From Paenarthrobacter nicotinovorans (GTDB taxonomy: Bacteria > Actinomycetota > Actinomycetes > Actinomycetales > Micrococcaceae), in assembly GCF_021919345.1 (NCBI RefSeq), contig NZ_CP089293.1:1736001-1800000 (forward strand): a DNA stretch of 64,000 nucleotides, read 5' to 3'. The first letter of the stretch is position 1. The number at the start of each line of letters is the position of its first letter. Under the pieces are notes generated by a model that saw only the letters and a list, made by a program, of their open reading frames with translations, was not told the origin of the DNA and did no database searches. This document shows, one piece after another, positions 36,267-43,859 of this stretch. The position numbers and the translations under genes were made by a program.

Positions 36267-37691
36267 TTAGACGCCGTAGTAGAGCTCGAACTCGTAGGGG
36301 TTCGGGCGGAGCGACAGCGGGCGGATCTCGTTTTCGTACTTGTAGTCAATCCAAGTATCGATGAGGTCCTGGGTGAAGACGCCGCCGGCCTGCAGGAACT
36401 CGTTGTCCTCGCGCAGGGCCTCCAGGGCTTCTTCCAGGGAACCCGGAGCCTTGGGGATGTCCTTGGCTTCTTCGGCCGGGAGCTCGTAGAGGTCCTTGTC
36501 GATGGGAGCCGGGGGTTCGATGCGGTTGCGGATGCCGTCGATTCCGGCCATCAGCTGTGCGGCAAACGCCAGGTACGGGTTGGACGAGGGGTCCGGAGCG
36601 CGGAACTCGATGCGCTTGGCCTTCGGGTTGGTGCCCGTGATCGGGATGCGGATACCGGCAGAGCGGTTGCCCTGCGAGTAAACCATGTTCACGGGAGCCT
36701 CGAAACCCTTGACCAGGCGGCGGTAGGAGTTGACGGTCGGGTTGGTGAACGCCAGAACTGCCGAGGAGTGCTTGAGCAGGCCGCCGATGTACCAACGGGC
36801 GGTGTCGGAGAGTCCGGCGTAGCCCTTCTCGTCGTAAAACAGGGGATCGCCGTTGCTCCACAGCGACTGGTGGCAGTGCATGCCGGAGCCGTTGTCGCCG
36901 AAGACGGGCTTCGGCATGAACGTCACGGACTTGCCCCAGGCGTCAGCGGTGTTCTTGATGACGTACTTGAACTTCTGCAGGTCATCAGCAGCTGCGGTCA
37001 GGGTGGTGAACTTGTAGTTGATCTCCGCCTGGCCGGCAGAACCAACTTCGTGGTGGGAACGCTCGACCTCGAGGCCGGCCTTGTCCAGCTCAACGCACAT
37101 GGCGTCGCGGAGGTCAGCCTGCTTGTCGGTGGGGGACACCGGGAAGTAGCCGCCCTTGACGGGGGTCTTGTAACCGAGGTTGCCGCCTTCTTCCTTGCGG
37201 CCCGTGTTCCAGTGTGCTTCTTCAGAGTCGATCTTGTAGAAGCTGCCCTGCGGGGAAGACTCGTACTGGATGTTGTCGAAGACGAAGAACTCGGCTTCCG
37301 GCGCGAAGAATGCGGTGTCGGCGATGCCGGTGGAAGCCAGGTAGGCCTCTGCCTTCTCGGCCACGCCACGGGGGTCGCGGTGGTAAGGATCGCCCGTGCG
37401 GGGGTTCACGATGGAGAAGTTCAGGGCAAGGGTCTTCTCGATGCGGAAAGTGTCGATGAAGGCCGAGGTCACATCCGGGATGAGCTGCATGTCCGACTCG
37501 GCAATGCCCTGGAAGCCGCGGATGGAGGATCCGTCGAAGAGCTGGCCGTGGACGAAGAAGTCCAGGTCAACGCTCTTGGCAGGCACATTGAAGTGCTGCT
37601 GGACACCAGGAAGGTCGGTGAAGCGGATATCGACGAATTTGACGTCTTCGTCTTTGATGAACTTGAGGACTTCGTCCGCAGTCTTGAACAT
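36267..37691 (-). CDS. glnA1: Glutamine synthetase, type I (GlnA1)
   Basis: This is the main ammonia-assimilating glutamine synthetase (dodecameric GSI-beta type), 474 aa. Signatures: [51 protein letters not shown] and [10 protein letters not shown]. The adenylylation loop KDLYELP is intact (Tyr 402), so the enzyme should be switched off by AMP transfer from GlnE. ATG 37691 follows AAGGAG. The leader region upstream is long (see 37692-38004). It is separated from glnA2-glnE by the sulfatase insert, unlike the closer arrangement in mycobacteria. Confidence 0.96.
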   Translation of the reverse strand: MFKTADEVLKFIKDEDVKFVDIRFTDLPGVQQHFNVPAKSVDLDFFVHGQLFDGSSIRGFQGIAESDMQLIPDVTSAFIDTFRIEKTLALNFSIVNPRTGDPYHRDPRGVAEKAEAYLASTGIADTAFFAPEAEFFVFDNIQYESSPQGSFYKIDSEEAHWNTGRKEEGGNLGYKTPVKGGYFPVSPTDKQADLRDAMCVELDKAGLEVERSHHEVGSAGQAEINYKFTTLTAAADDLQKFKYVIKNTADAWGKSVTFMPKPVFGDNGSGMHCHQSLWSNGDPLFYDEKGYAGLSDTARWYIGGLLKHSSAVLAFTNPTVNSYRRLVKGFEAPVNMVYSQGNRSAGIRIPITGTNPKAKRIEFRAPDPSSNPYLAFAAQLMAGIDGIRNRIEPPAPIDKDLYELPAEEAKDIPKAPGSLEEALEALREDNEFLQAGGVFTQDLIDTWIDYKYENEIRPLSLRPNPYEFELYYGV

Positions 37692-38004
37692 CTATGCTCC
37701 TTATGCATATCAAGTAACAGGCCCGGAAGGCCGCGTGGTGCAGCCCAGACCAGGACGCAGGAAACACAAAAAGGTCCCCTTGCCATGGTGGCTGGCAACT
37801 CATACCACCATAGGGAGGTGGGATTTCCCGGGGGTGTCAGTATTGTTTCCGGCAGGTTACAGAATCATCTGTTGTGTAAACGGTAGTCTGCTTTCCGGTG
37901 CCAGGTCCACGTGGGTCCGCTGGTCGAACACCCGGCCGGTTCGGACTCTGTCCCGGGGCCTCCGCCCGGCATGCCCAACCATCCTCCAGCGGTAGGCTTG
38001 GAGG
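37692..38004. other. Divergent intergenic region glnA1 / RDD gene (313 bases)
   Basis: No gene is seen. On the minus strand it gives a glnA1 leader with a hairpin (ATGGTGG and CCACCAT arms at about 37785-37812) and a possible weak promoter near 37857-37881. The 10-mer TGTAAACGGT, also found before glnA2, is at 37875-37884, beside the small dyad CAGA-ATCA-TCTG (37860-37871). The right end carries the -10 of the RDD gene. Confidence 0.5.
37993..37998 (+). promoter_or_regulatory. RDD gene -10 hexamer, leaderless start
   Basis: TAGGCT, a six-base spacer TGGAGG, then GTG 38005. The hexamer is the same as at panB. The spacer looks like a Shine-Dalgarno sequence but touches the start codon, so it cannot serve this GTG. 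Confidence 0.55.
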
Positions 38005-38442
38005 GTGGTAGATCGAAAAGACATTGGCTCCTGGTTGAGCGGTCCGGACACTTCCGGCATCTCCAAATATCCTGGTGAAAGGCTCGGCCTGCCCGAGTCC
38101 GGTCCTGGCTCCATGGCGCGTGCCGGGCGCCGGATCCTCGGCATCGTGATCGACTGGACCATCGCCTTGGTCATCAGCAACTTTGCCTTCGGCGGAAATC
38201 AGTGGGCAACGCTGGCCATTTTTGCCGTGGAACAGATCCTGCTGATCGGCACGTTGGGATACAGCGTGGGACACAGGATTGCCGGTATTCATGTGGTCCG
38301 CTTGGGCGGCGGTCCTGCAGGCCCGCTGGCCGCCGTAGTGCGAACCCTCCTGCTGTGCCTGGTCATACCGGCCGTTGTTTTCGATCCCGACCAACGCGGT
38401 CTTCACGACAAAGCCATGAACACCATCCTTATCCGCATGTGA
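38005..38442 (+). CDS. RDD family membrane protein
   Basis: This 145-residue membrane protein carries the RDD domain, with the name-giving residues in RAGRRILGIVIDW (Arg, and Asp in the first helix). Hydrophobic segments are at about residues 44-65, 67-84 and 103-122. A basic/polar N-terminus of about 35 residues precedes them. GHRIAGIHVVRL and LHDKAMNTI are typical of the family. The family is poorly understood (transport or envelope roles are suggested). Its place beside glnA1 and DUF4191 is conserved in actinobacteria such as Mycobacterium tuberculosis. Confidence 0.85.
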   Translation: MVDRKDIGSWLSGPDTSGISKYPGERLGLPESGPGSMARAGRRILGIVIDWTIALVISNFAFGGNQWATLAIFAVEQILLIGTLGYSVGHRIAGIHVVRLGGGPAGPLAAVVRTLLLCLVIPAVVFDPDQRGLHDKAMNTILIRM

Positions 38443-38497
38443 TTCCGCGGGGCCGGGCGGTGAAGACCGCGGTTGTCCCCGGACCAACGACAAAAAC

Positions 38498-38538
38498 AAA
38501 CCGCCCCCGCCTCTGTTACCCAGAGGCGGGGGCGGTTT
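38498..38538. terminator. Bidirectional terminator between RDD and DUF4191 genes
   Basis: Perfect 18-bp arms (38498-38515 and 38521-38538) flank a TTACC loop; the stem core is CCGCCCCCGCCTCTG. Flanking A- and T-runs on both sides suit termination in both directions for the convergent genes. Confidence 0.9.
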
Positions 38539-38557
38539 TGTGCCTGGTTCAGGAATA

Positions 38558-39319
38558 TCAGCGGCCGCGTGCGGCTTTGCGGTCGGGACGAGCTTTGTAG
38601 GGGTCGATGCCCTTGGGGATCGGGAGACGGTTGCCAAGGGAGTTGATGCGCTTGGAAACTGCGTTGACCTCAACCTTGGTCAGTTCGTTCTTCATCTTGC
38701 CCATGGTCTTAGCAAGTTTGTTGAGGGGGACCTGGCCCTCGCCGCGGCCTGACTCCAGGACGTGGATGGTGACGTTGGGGAGGATGCGCGTAAGGCGCTT
38801 GCGCTCCGCATCCACCAGCGTCTTTACGCGGTGGCTGGGTCCTTCGCTGACGAGAACGACGCCGGGACGTCCGATCGCCATGAAGACGGCATCCTGGGTG
38901 CGGGGGTTGACAGCAACCGGCTGATCCTGGGTGACCCACCCGCGCCGAAGCGTGCCCAATGCAGCACCGGAGGCGCCGGGCTGGTTCTCGATTTGCGCGA
39001 AGGCGGCTTTCTCCGCGCGGCGGGAAAGGATAAAGACGGCTGCGAGAAGGCCCAAAGGAATACCGATGATCAGGCCGGTGACCCAGTTCTCCAACAGGAA
39101 GCCGATAAGGAAGGCAACGGCAACCACAGCGAGGAATGCCAGCAGCATGATCCAGACAACCTGGGGATCATTTCGCCGGGTCATCTTGAAGACTTCAGCG
39201 ATCTGCTTCAGCTGGCTCGGCTTCTTGGCCTTGGCTTCCTTGGGCTTGCGCTGGAACAGCCCACGCTTGGGTGCGTCGGCCGAGGGGGTCGAATTGCTGG
39301 AATCAGAGGAGTTCGCCAT
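38558..39319 (-). CDS. DUF4191 family membrane protein
   Basis: This actinobacterial protein of unknown function (253 aa) is the counterpart of M. tuberculosis Rv2219. A Lys-rich cytoplasmic N-terminus (FQRKPKEAKAKKPSQLKQI) precedes two membrane helices at about residues 55-75 and 81-98. The rest, about 155 residues, is soluble and basic, with RRGWVTQDQPVAVNPRTQDA, IGRPGVVLVSEGPSHR and a Lys/Arg-rich end. Its neighbours, RDD and lipA, are conserved. A TAGAAT -10 element nine bases before ATG 39319 suggests a very short leader. Confidence 0.85.
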   Translation of the reverse strand: MANSSDSSNSTPSADAPKRGLFQRKPKEAKAKKPSQLKQIAEVFKMTRRNDPQVVWIMLLAFLAVVAVAFLIGFLLENWVTGLIIGIPLGLLAAVFILSRRAEKAAFAQIENQPGASGAALGTLRRGWVTQDQPVAVNPRTQDAVFMAIGRPGVVLVSEGPSHRVKTLVDAERKRLTRILPNVTIHVLESGRGEGQVPLNKLAKTMGKMKNELTKVEVNAVSKRINSLGNRLPIPKGIDPYKARPDRKAARGR

Positions 39320-39422
39320 AGTGCCTTAATTCTACGTGATGTACGTCGAAGGACCGGACGCCGTTACGTGGGGCATCCGGTCCTTCAGAACTGCTTGCTG
39401 TTACTTCTGTGCCGTTTTGGGG

Positions 39423-40430
39423 CTAGCCGTGGGCGGCGAGGATGGTGGAGGCTTCCTGGCGGGTGGTGCCGGAGGACTCGATGTGTGCCAGGGCTTCGGG
39501 GATTTCCCAGCCCTTCTTCCGCATCGCGGTGGCCCACAAACGGCCGGCCCGGTACGAGGACCGCACCAACGGCCCGGACATGACACCGAGGAAGCCGATC
39601 TCTTCGGCTTCGTGCTGGAGGTCCACGAATTCCTGCGGCTTGACCCACCGGTCCACCGGCAAGTGCCGTTCGGACGGGCGAAGGTACTGGGTGATCGTGA
39701 TCAGGTCACAACCGGCCTGGTGCAGGTCCCGCAGGGCCTCGGAGATTTCCTCCCGCGTCTCGCCCATGCCCAGGATCAGGTTCGACTTGGTCACCATGCC
39801 CAAATCCCGGCCCTGGGTAATGACATCCAGGGACCTCTCGTACCGGAACGCCGGGCGGATCCGCTTGAAAATCCTCGGCACGGTCTCGACGTTGTGGGCG
39901 AACACCTCGGGCTTGGAATCACAGATCGCCGCGATGTGTTCGGGCTTGCCGGAGAAGTCCGGGATCAGCAACTCCACCCCGGTGCCCGGGTTCAGTTCGT
40001 GGATCTTCCGGACCGTTTCGGCGTACAACCAGACACCCTCATCGGCGAGGTCATCACGGGCCACCCCGGTCACGGTGGCGTAGCGCAACTGCATCGCCTG
40101 GACACTCCGGGCCACCTTGGTGGGTTCGAACATGTCCACCGGGGAGGGCTTGCCGGTGTCGATCTGGCAGAAATCACAGCGCCGTGTGCACTCGGACCCG
40201 CCGATCAGGAACGTCGCTTCCTTGTCTTCCCAGCACTCGAAAATGTTCGGGCAGCCGGCCTCTTCACAGACCGTGTGCAGGCCCTCTTTCTTCACCAGGT
40301 TCTTGAGCTGGACAAACTCAGGCCCCATCTGGACCTTGGCCTTGATCCACTCAGGCTTACGTTCAACCGGTACCGCAGAATTACGCTGCTCAACGCGCAG
40401 CAACTTACGGCCTTCAGGTGCCAAGGTCAC
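39423..40430 (-). CDS. lipA: Lipoyl synthase LipA
   Basis: LipA is a radical-SAM enzyme that inserts two sulfurs into octanoyl groups to make lipoate on target proteins. It has both iron-sulfur clusters: the auxiliary cluster cysteines in [13 protein letters not shown] and the radical-SAM CxxxCxxC in [21 protein letters not shown] near the C-terminus (with the serine that binds the auxiliary cluster) is conserved. Length 335 aa. The start is GTG 40430, which overlaps the lipB stop by four bases, so lipB-lipA is one transcript. Its product is needed by SucB, encoded at 48987-50729. Confidence 0.96.
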   Translation of the reverse strand: MTLAPEGRKLLRVEQRNSAVPVERKPEWIKAKVQMGPEFVQLKNLVKKEGLHTVCEEAGCPNIFECWEDKEATFLIGGSECTRRCDFCQIDTGKPSPVDMFEPTKVARSVQAMQLRYATVTGVARDDLADEGVWLYAETVRKIHELNPGTGVELLIPDFSGKPEHIAAICDSKPEVFAHNVETVPRIFKRIRPAFRYERSLDVITQGRDLGMVTKSNLILGMGETREEISEALRDLHQAGCDLITITQYLRPSERHLPVDRWVKPQEFVDLQHEAEEIGFLGVMSGPLVRSSYRAGRLWATAMRKKGWEIPEALAHIESSGTTRQEASTILAAHG

Positions 40431-41095
40431 TGGAGTGCTCCTTCGGGGGTGGAAACGAGTGCTTCTTCATGCTTGCGGAATTCTTCCACGAAGCGGTCAA
40501 CGATATCGGCGGGATTGATGGTCCGACCGGTTTCCAGCGTCATGGTGGTGACGCTGGCGTCAGTGATTCCACAGGCAATGATTTGGTCGTAGGGTGCCAG
40601 GTCATTGCTGCAGTTGATGGCGACGCCGTGCATGGTGACACCCTCCAGGACGCGGATGCCGATTGCGGCTATCTTCCGGTCCGGTCCTTTGTCGTCGGCA
40701 AGGATCCATACTCCCGCGCGGCCCTTGACGGTGACGGCTTTGATTCCGTAGTCGACCATGACGGCGATCATGATGGCCTCGAGGCGCTCGACGTAGTCGC
40801 GGATGCCGGCTCGGTTTTTCAGTTTGAGGATCGGGTAAGCGATCAGCTGACCGGGACCGTGCCACGTCAGTTTGCCGCCACGGTCCACGGGAACCACGGG
40901 GGTCCCATCGAAGGGCCGCTCGTGATCTTCCGTGAGCTTGCCGGCAGTGTAAACGGCGGCGTGCTCCAGAAGCAGGACGGTGCTGTTCTGCTCACCCGCA
41001 ACAACTTTGTTGTGGATCTCGCGCTGCAGGTCCCAGCCCTGTACGTAGTCAACGAAATCCGGGGCAAGACCCAGTTGTGAAAACTCAAGAGTCAT
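40427..41095 (-). CDS. lipB: Octanoyl-ACP:protein octanoyltransferase LipB
   Basis: LipB moves octanoate from acyl carrier protein to lipoyl domains, the step before LipA. The start is ATG 41095 ([17 protein letters not shown]), seven bases behind a TAAGCT -10; the frame runs on upstream without a better start. Signatures are [34 protein letters not shown] and the catalytic cysteine in [10 protein letters not shown]. It is 222 aa. It overlaps lipA, and its promoter is divergent from the kinase gene. Confidence 0.95.
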   Translation of the reverse strand: MTLEFSQLGLAPDFVDYVQGWDLQREIHNKVVAGEQNSTVLLLEHAAVYTAGKLTEDHERPFDGTPVVPVDRGGKLTWHGPGQLIAYPILKLKNRAGIRDYVERLEAIMIAVMVDYGIKAVTVKGRAGVWILADDKGPDRKIAAIGIRVLEGVTMHGVAINCSNDLAPYDQIIACGITDASVTTMTLETGRTINPADIVDRFVEEFRKHEEALVSTPEGALQ

Positions 41096-41102
41096 GCGTT
41101 CA

Positions 41103-41108
41103 AGCTTA
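41103..41108 (-). promoter_or_regulatory. lipB -10 hexamer, leaderless start
   Basis: On the minus strand TAAGCT, a seven-base spacer TGAACGC, then ATG 41095. No ribosome-binding site is seen. Confidence 0.55.
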
Positions 41109-41238
41109 GACCCAGCAGGGGATTGCCCATGGTTTTGTGGTGAAGCTCTCAGTCGCATCACGTGCTGTCGTGACAAGTGCGACAACGGCAAAAGTGCCGT
41201 GGCTGTGGATAACTTCTGCAGAGAATCGCAAGGTCCGG

Positions 41239-41244
41239 TAGACC
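41239..41244 (+). promoter_or_regulatory. Candidate -10 of the kinase gene
   Basis: TAGACC, a six-base spacer, then ATG 41251. It has the leaderless spacing but ends in C instead of the expected T, so it is weaker than the other cases. Confidence 0.4.
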
Positions 41245-41250
41245 TGATCC

Positions 41251-42837
41251 ATGGAAACTCTGGAAACCGCCAATGCCGTGGCACCCCTGCTTCCGGGCTA
41301 CGAAATTTCCCGACTCCTGGGTCAGGGCAGCAGCTCCGACGTCTGGCTCGTCAACCGGCTCAGCGACCGGGCCCTGTTGGCGGTCAAATGTCCGCGTGGC
41401 GAAGTGCAGGCTGAAGCCTTGGGGAGCGCCGCCCGCGAGGTCACGCTGCTGTCGCACCTGGTGCACCAACATCTCGTGCGCATCCACGAGGTCCTCCCAG
41501 CGGATGATGGTTCCGGCGGGACGGCCGGGATCGTTATGGATTACGCCGCAGGGGGATCGCTGGCGAACCTGGTGCCGGGGAGGAAACGGTTGAGCGTTGG
41601 CGAAACAGTGACGGTGCTGACGCCCATTGCACAGGCGTTGGACTATTTGCACCTCAACGGCATCGTGCACGGTGACGTTTCGCCGGGAAACGTCCTGTTC
41701 ACAGCGGTGGGCATGCCGGTCCTGGCGGATCTGGGCCTTGCAGTGAGGGTGGGGGATACGCATCAGAACCTTGATGCCGGAACCACGGGATTCAAGGATC
41801 CGTTCAGCCCGGTATCCACGCATGGGACCTCAGACCATGGGCTGCGGCCGCAACGGGACGTGTACTCCTTGGCAGCAGTCGGCTGGTACTGCCTGACCGG
41901 CGTCGTACCCGGGCCGCCCCAGGTGAGGCCACCATTGTCAATGCTGGTTCCTGACGTGCCGAAAGGCTTGGCCGCAGCCCTTGAGGCCGGGTTGGCGCCG
42001 GACCCGCAGATGCGGCCGACGGCAAAGGAGTTCGGCACGGCTATCTTCAGGAGTGCTGCCCCGGAGACCCTTGACCTGTCCGGAGCGGTGCATCATTCCG
42101 TGATTCCTGAGTTGCTCACCCGGCGCGAAGTGCACGGTCGTCAGGCACGCCGGGCAAGCCGTGGGCACTCCTGGATGCGCAGGCTCCTGTCGTTGCCCCG
42201 GGTGGAGGGACAATCAGGAGCCCGACGGTCCGGTACCTCCAGGAGCGTCCTGGCTGTCCGCGTGGTTCTGGTGGGGGTGGGCGGCACGCTGATCGGCGTC
42301 ATGGCTTGGAACCTGTGGCAAGGGGGTGGTCTCGAGCCAAGGAATTTCCAGGCTGAGCCAACGGCCAGCCCGTCTGCCGGTCCCGGTCCATCCATGGAGC
42401 CTGCAAAGGCGGATGATCTTCCGGAAGGGCTCGCCGGAGCCCTCACAGCCGATGATCCAGAGGTCGCTGTGGGTGCCCTCTCAGCTGTTCGTGACTTCGC
42501 GCTGAGGGAAGGACGGCTCCAACTGCTGGACCTGGTCAATGCCCAAGGTTCCCCGGCTGCGGAGTCGGATCACGGGCTTCGCGAACAGCTGCGGCTGTCC
42601 GGCACGACGTTCGGGGGGTTCACTACTGAACTGTCGGGAGCATCGGTTGGCGCATCACCGGAAGTGGACCGCGTACAGGTAGACGTCACGGCCACCATCT
42701 CGGCTTATGAGGAACGTGATGCGTCGGGCGCGGTGGTCCGGACGCAAACAGCCGGCGCGTCCCAAGCCCTTCGCCTGACCTTGATCCGTGCGGATGGACG
42801 CTGGTGGCTTTCGGAAGTAACCGGGCCGGGCAAATGA
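41251..42837 (+). CDS. Membrane-anchored serine/threonine protein kinase with atypical motifs
   Basis: This is a Pkn-type kinase of 528 aa. The kinase domain (about residues 17-270) keeps a Gly loop LLGQGSSSDVW, the ATP lysine K46 (LAVK), a catalytic loop written HGDVSPGN (Asp 142, Asn 147) instead of HRDxxxxN, and DLG (Asp 160) instead of DFG. The activation-loop end GTTGFKDPF lacks the usual APE glutamate. A basic juxtamembrane region leads to one helix (about 333-355), then a Pro/Ser-rich linker and an external domain of about 140 residues that resembles an NTF2-like fold. It is probably active but regulated differently from PknA/B. It is divergent from lipB. Confidence 0.8.
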   Translation: METLETANAVAPLLPGYEISRLLGQGSSSDVWLVNRLSDRALLAVKCPRGEVQAEALGSAAREVTLLSHLVHQHLVRIHEVLPADDGSGGTAGIVMDYAAGGSLANLVPGRKRLSVGETVTVLTPIAQALDYLHLNGIVHGDVSPGNVLFTAVGMPVLADLGLAVRVGDTHQNLDAGTTGFKDPFSPVSTHGTSDHGLRPQRDVYSLAAVGWYCLTGVVPGPPQVRPPLSMLVPDVPKGLAAALEAGLAPDPQMRPTAKEFGTAIFRSAAPETLDLSGAVHHSVIPELLTRREVHGRQARRASRGHSWMRRLLSLPRVEGQSGARRSGTSRSVLAVRVVLVGVGGTLIGVMAWNLWQGGGLEPRNFQAEPTASPSAGPGPSMEPAKADDLPEGLAGALTADDPEVAVGALSAVRDFALREGRLQLLDLVNAQGSPAAESDHGLREQLRLSGTTFGGFTTELSGASVGASPEVDRVQVDVTATISAYEERDASGAVVRTQTAGASQALRLTLIRADGRWWLSEVTGPGK

Positions 42838-42874
42838 CCGCATCACGGCCGGCCGTCCGGGAACCCTGCTGCGC

Positions 42875-43774
42875 TTAGTGGTCAGTGTCCTTACGCAGCC
42901 ACTCCATGGCTTCCGCCAGGGACGGGTGCTGCCAGTGGAAGCCTGCTTCGGCCAGGCGGGAGGGCTCCATACGTTGGTTGGCCAGCACGAGTTCATCCGC
43001 CAGCTTCCCCAGGACAAGACGCAGGGCAGGGCGGGGCACCCGGCAAAACGCCGGCCGGTGATACGCCTTCGCCAGCGCCTTCACGATCGTGTTGACGTCA
43101 GCACTTTCCGGGGCGCAAACGTTGACCGGACCTTCGAGTCCGGACCTCAGGAGGAAAGCGAGGGCAGCCGCCTCGTCCTGCAGGGTGATCCATGGCCAGT
43201 ACTGGCGTCCGTTCCCGAACGGACCTCCGAGCCCAAGCTTCAACAGGGGGAGCAGGGGCCCCAACGCTCCGCCTGCGGAACTCAACACAACACCCGTTCG
43301 GGGAGTCACTACCCGGACGCCCGCCGGTGCCGTCTTGGCAGCGCCTTCCCACTCGACGCAGAGCGGGCCCAGCACGCCGCCGCCGGCTGGCGAATCCTCG
43401 CGGAGGACGCCTGTACTGTCCGCTCCGTAATAACCGGAGGCGGATTGGCTGATGAAGGCAGCGGGCGGCTTGGCAAGGCGCCCCATGGCCGCTGTCAGCG
43501 TGTGCGTGGTTTGCAGTCTGGAATCGCGGAGGACTTCGATCCGTTTCTTCGTCCATGGCCGGTCCCCGATGCCGGCGCCGGAGAGGTTGACCACAGCATC
43601 CACGCCATCCAGGACTGCTTCGTCCAGCTCGCCCTTGGCGGGGTCCCAGGTGAATTCACCGGGCGTGTCGGCGGGCCGGCGCACAAGCCGGACAACCTCA
43701 TCGCCCTGGGCGGCCAATTGCCCGGCCAGGGCGGTTCCAATCATTCCTGAGGCTCCGGACATCACGATGCGCAT
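42875..43774 (-). CDS. TIGR01777 family epimerase (SDR-type)
   Basis: This is an atypical short-chain dehydrogenase of the NAD-dependent epimerase/SulA-like TIGR01777 family, here 299 aa from ATG 43774 (RIVMSGASGMIGTALAGQL, the Rossmann loop). VVNLSGAGIGDRPWTKKRI and SQSASGYYG are family marks. The C-terminal DUF1731 tail (RVPRPALRLVLGKLADELVL) is present. The start is chosen at the ATG that directly precedes the Rossmann strand; an upstream in-frame ATG at 43789 adds five residues. Its M. tuberculosis counterpart (Rv2216) is near dlaT and lipB as well. The reaction is unknown. Confidence 0.85.
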   Translation of the reverse strand: MRIVMSGASGMIGTALAGQLAAQGDEVVRLVRRPADTPGEFTWDPAKGELDEAVLDGVDAVVNLSGAGIGDRPWTKKRIEVLRDSRLQTTHTLTAAMGRLAKPPAAFISQSASGYYGADSTGVLREDSPAGGGVLGPLCVEWEGAAKTAPAGVRVVTPRTGVVLSSAGGALGPLLPLLKLGLGGPFGNGRQYWPWITLQDEAAALAFLLRSGLEGPVNVCAPESADVNTIVKALAKAYHRPAFCRVPRPALRLVLGKLADELVLANQRMEPSRLAEAGFHWQHPSLAEAMEWLRKDTDH

Positions 43775-43847
43775 GACCCATCTCACCATAAGGCCAACGT
43801 CTGGCGGAAACGCCTGTCATTGCCGCCGAGGGCAGGTGCCTCTTGAC

Positions 43848-43853
43848 TATGAT
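43848..43853 (+). promoter_or_regulatory. Tricorn-type protease -10 hexamer, leaderless start
   Basis: TATGAT, a six-base spacer CGAACA, then ATG 43860. The hexamer matches the map one. Confidence 0.6.
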
Positions 43854-43859
43854 CGAACA

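Noticed and set aside
37714..37730. GTAAC-N6-GGAAG as a GlnR box before glnA1
   Set aside because: It is inside the leader close to the start and matches the second half of the GlnR pattern only in part.
37692..37860. Riboswitch or glutamine-sensing RNA in the glnA1 leader
   Set aside because: Only one moderate hairpin is seen; no known aptamer consensus could be recognised.
36255..37886. 543-codon open frame on the + strand
   Set aside because: It is the antisense shadow of glnA1; the opposite frame has clear glutamine synthetase motifs. GC-rich codon bias often opens such frames.
43452..43859. N-terminal extension of the tricorn-type gene by 136 codons
   Set aside because: It overlaps the epimerase gene and has no protein character; ATG 43860 is set by a -10 hexamer six bases upstream.
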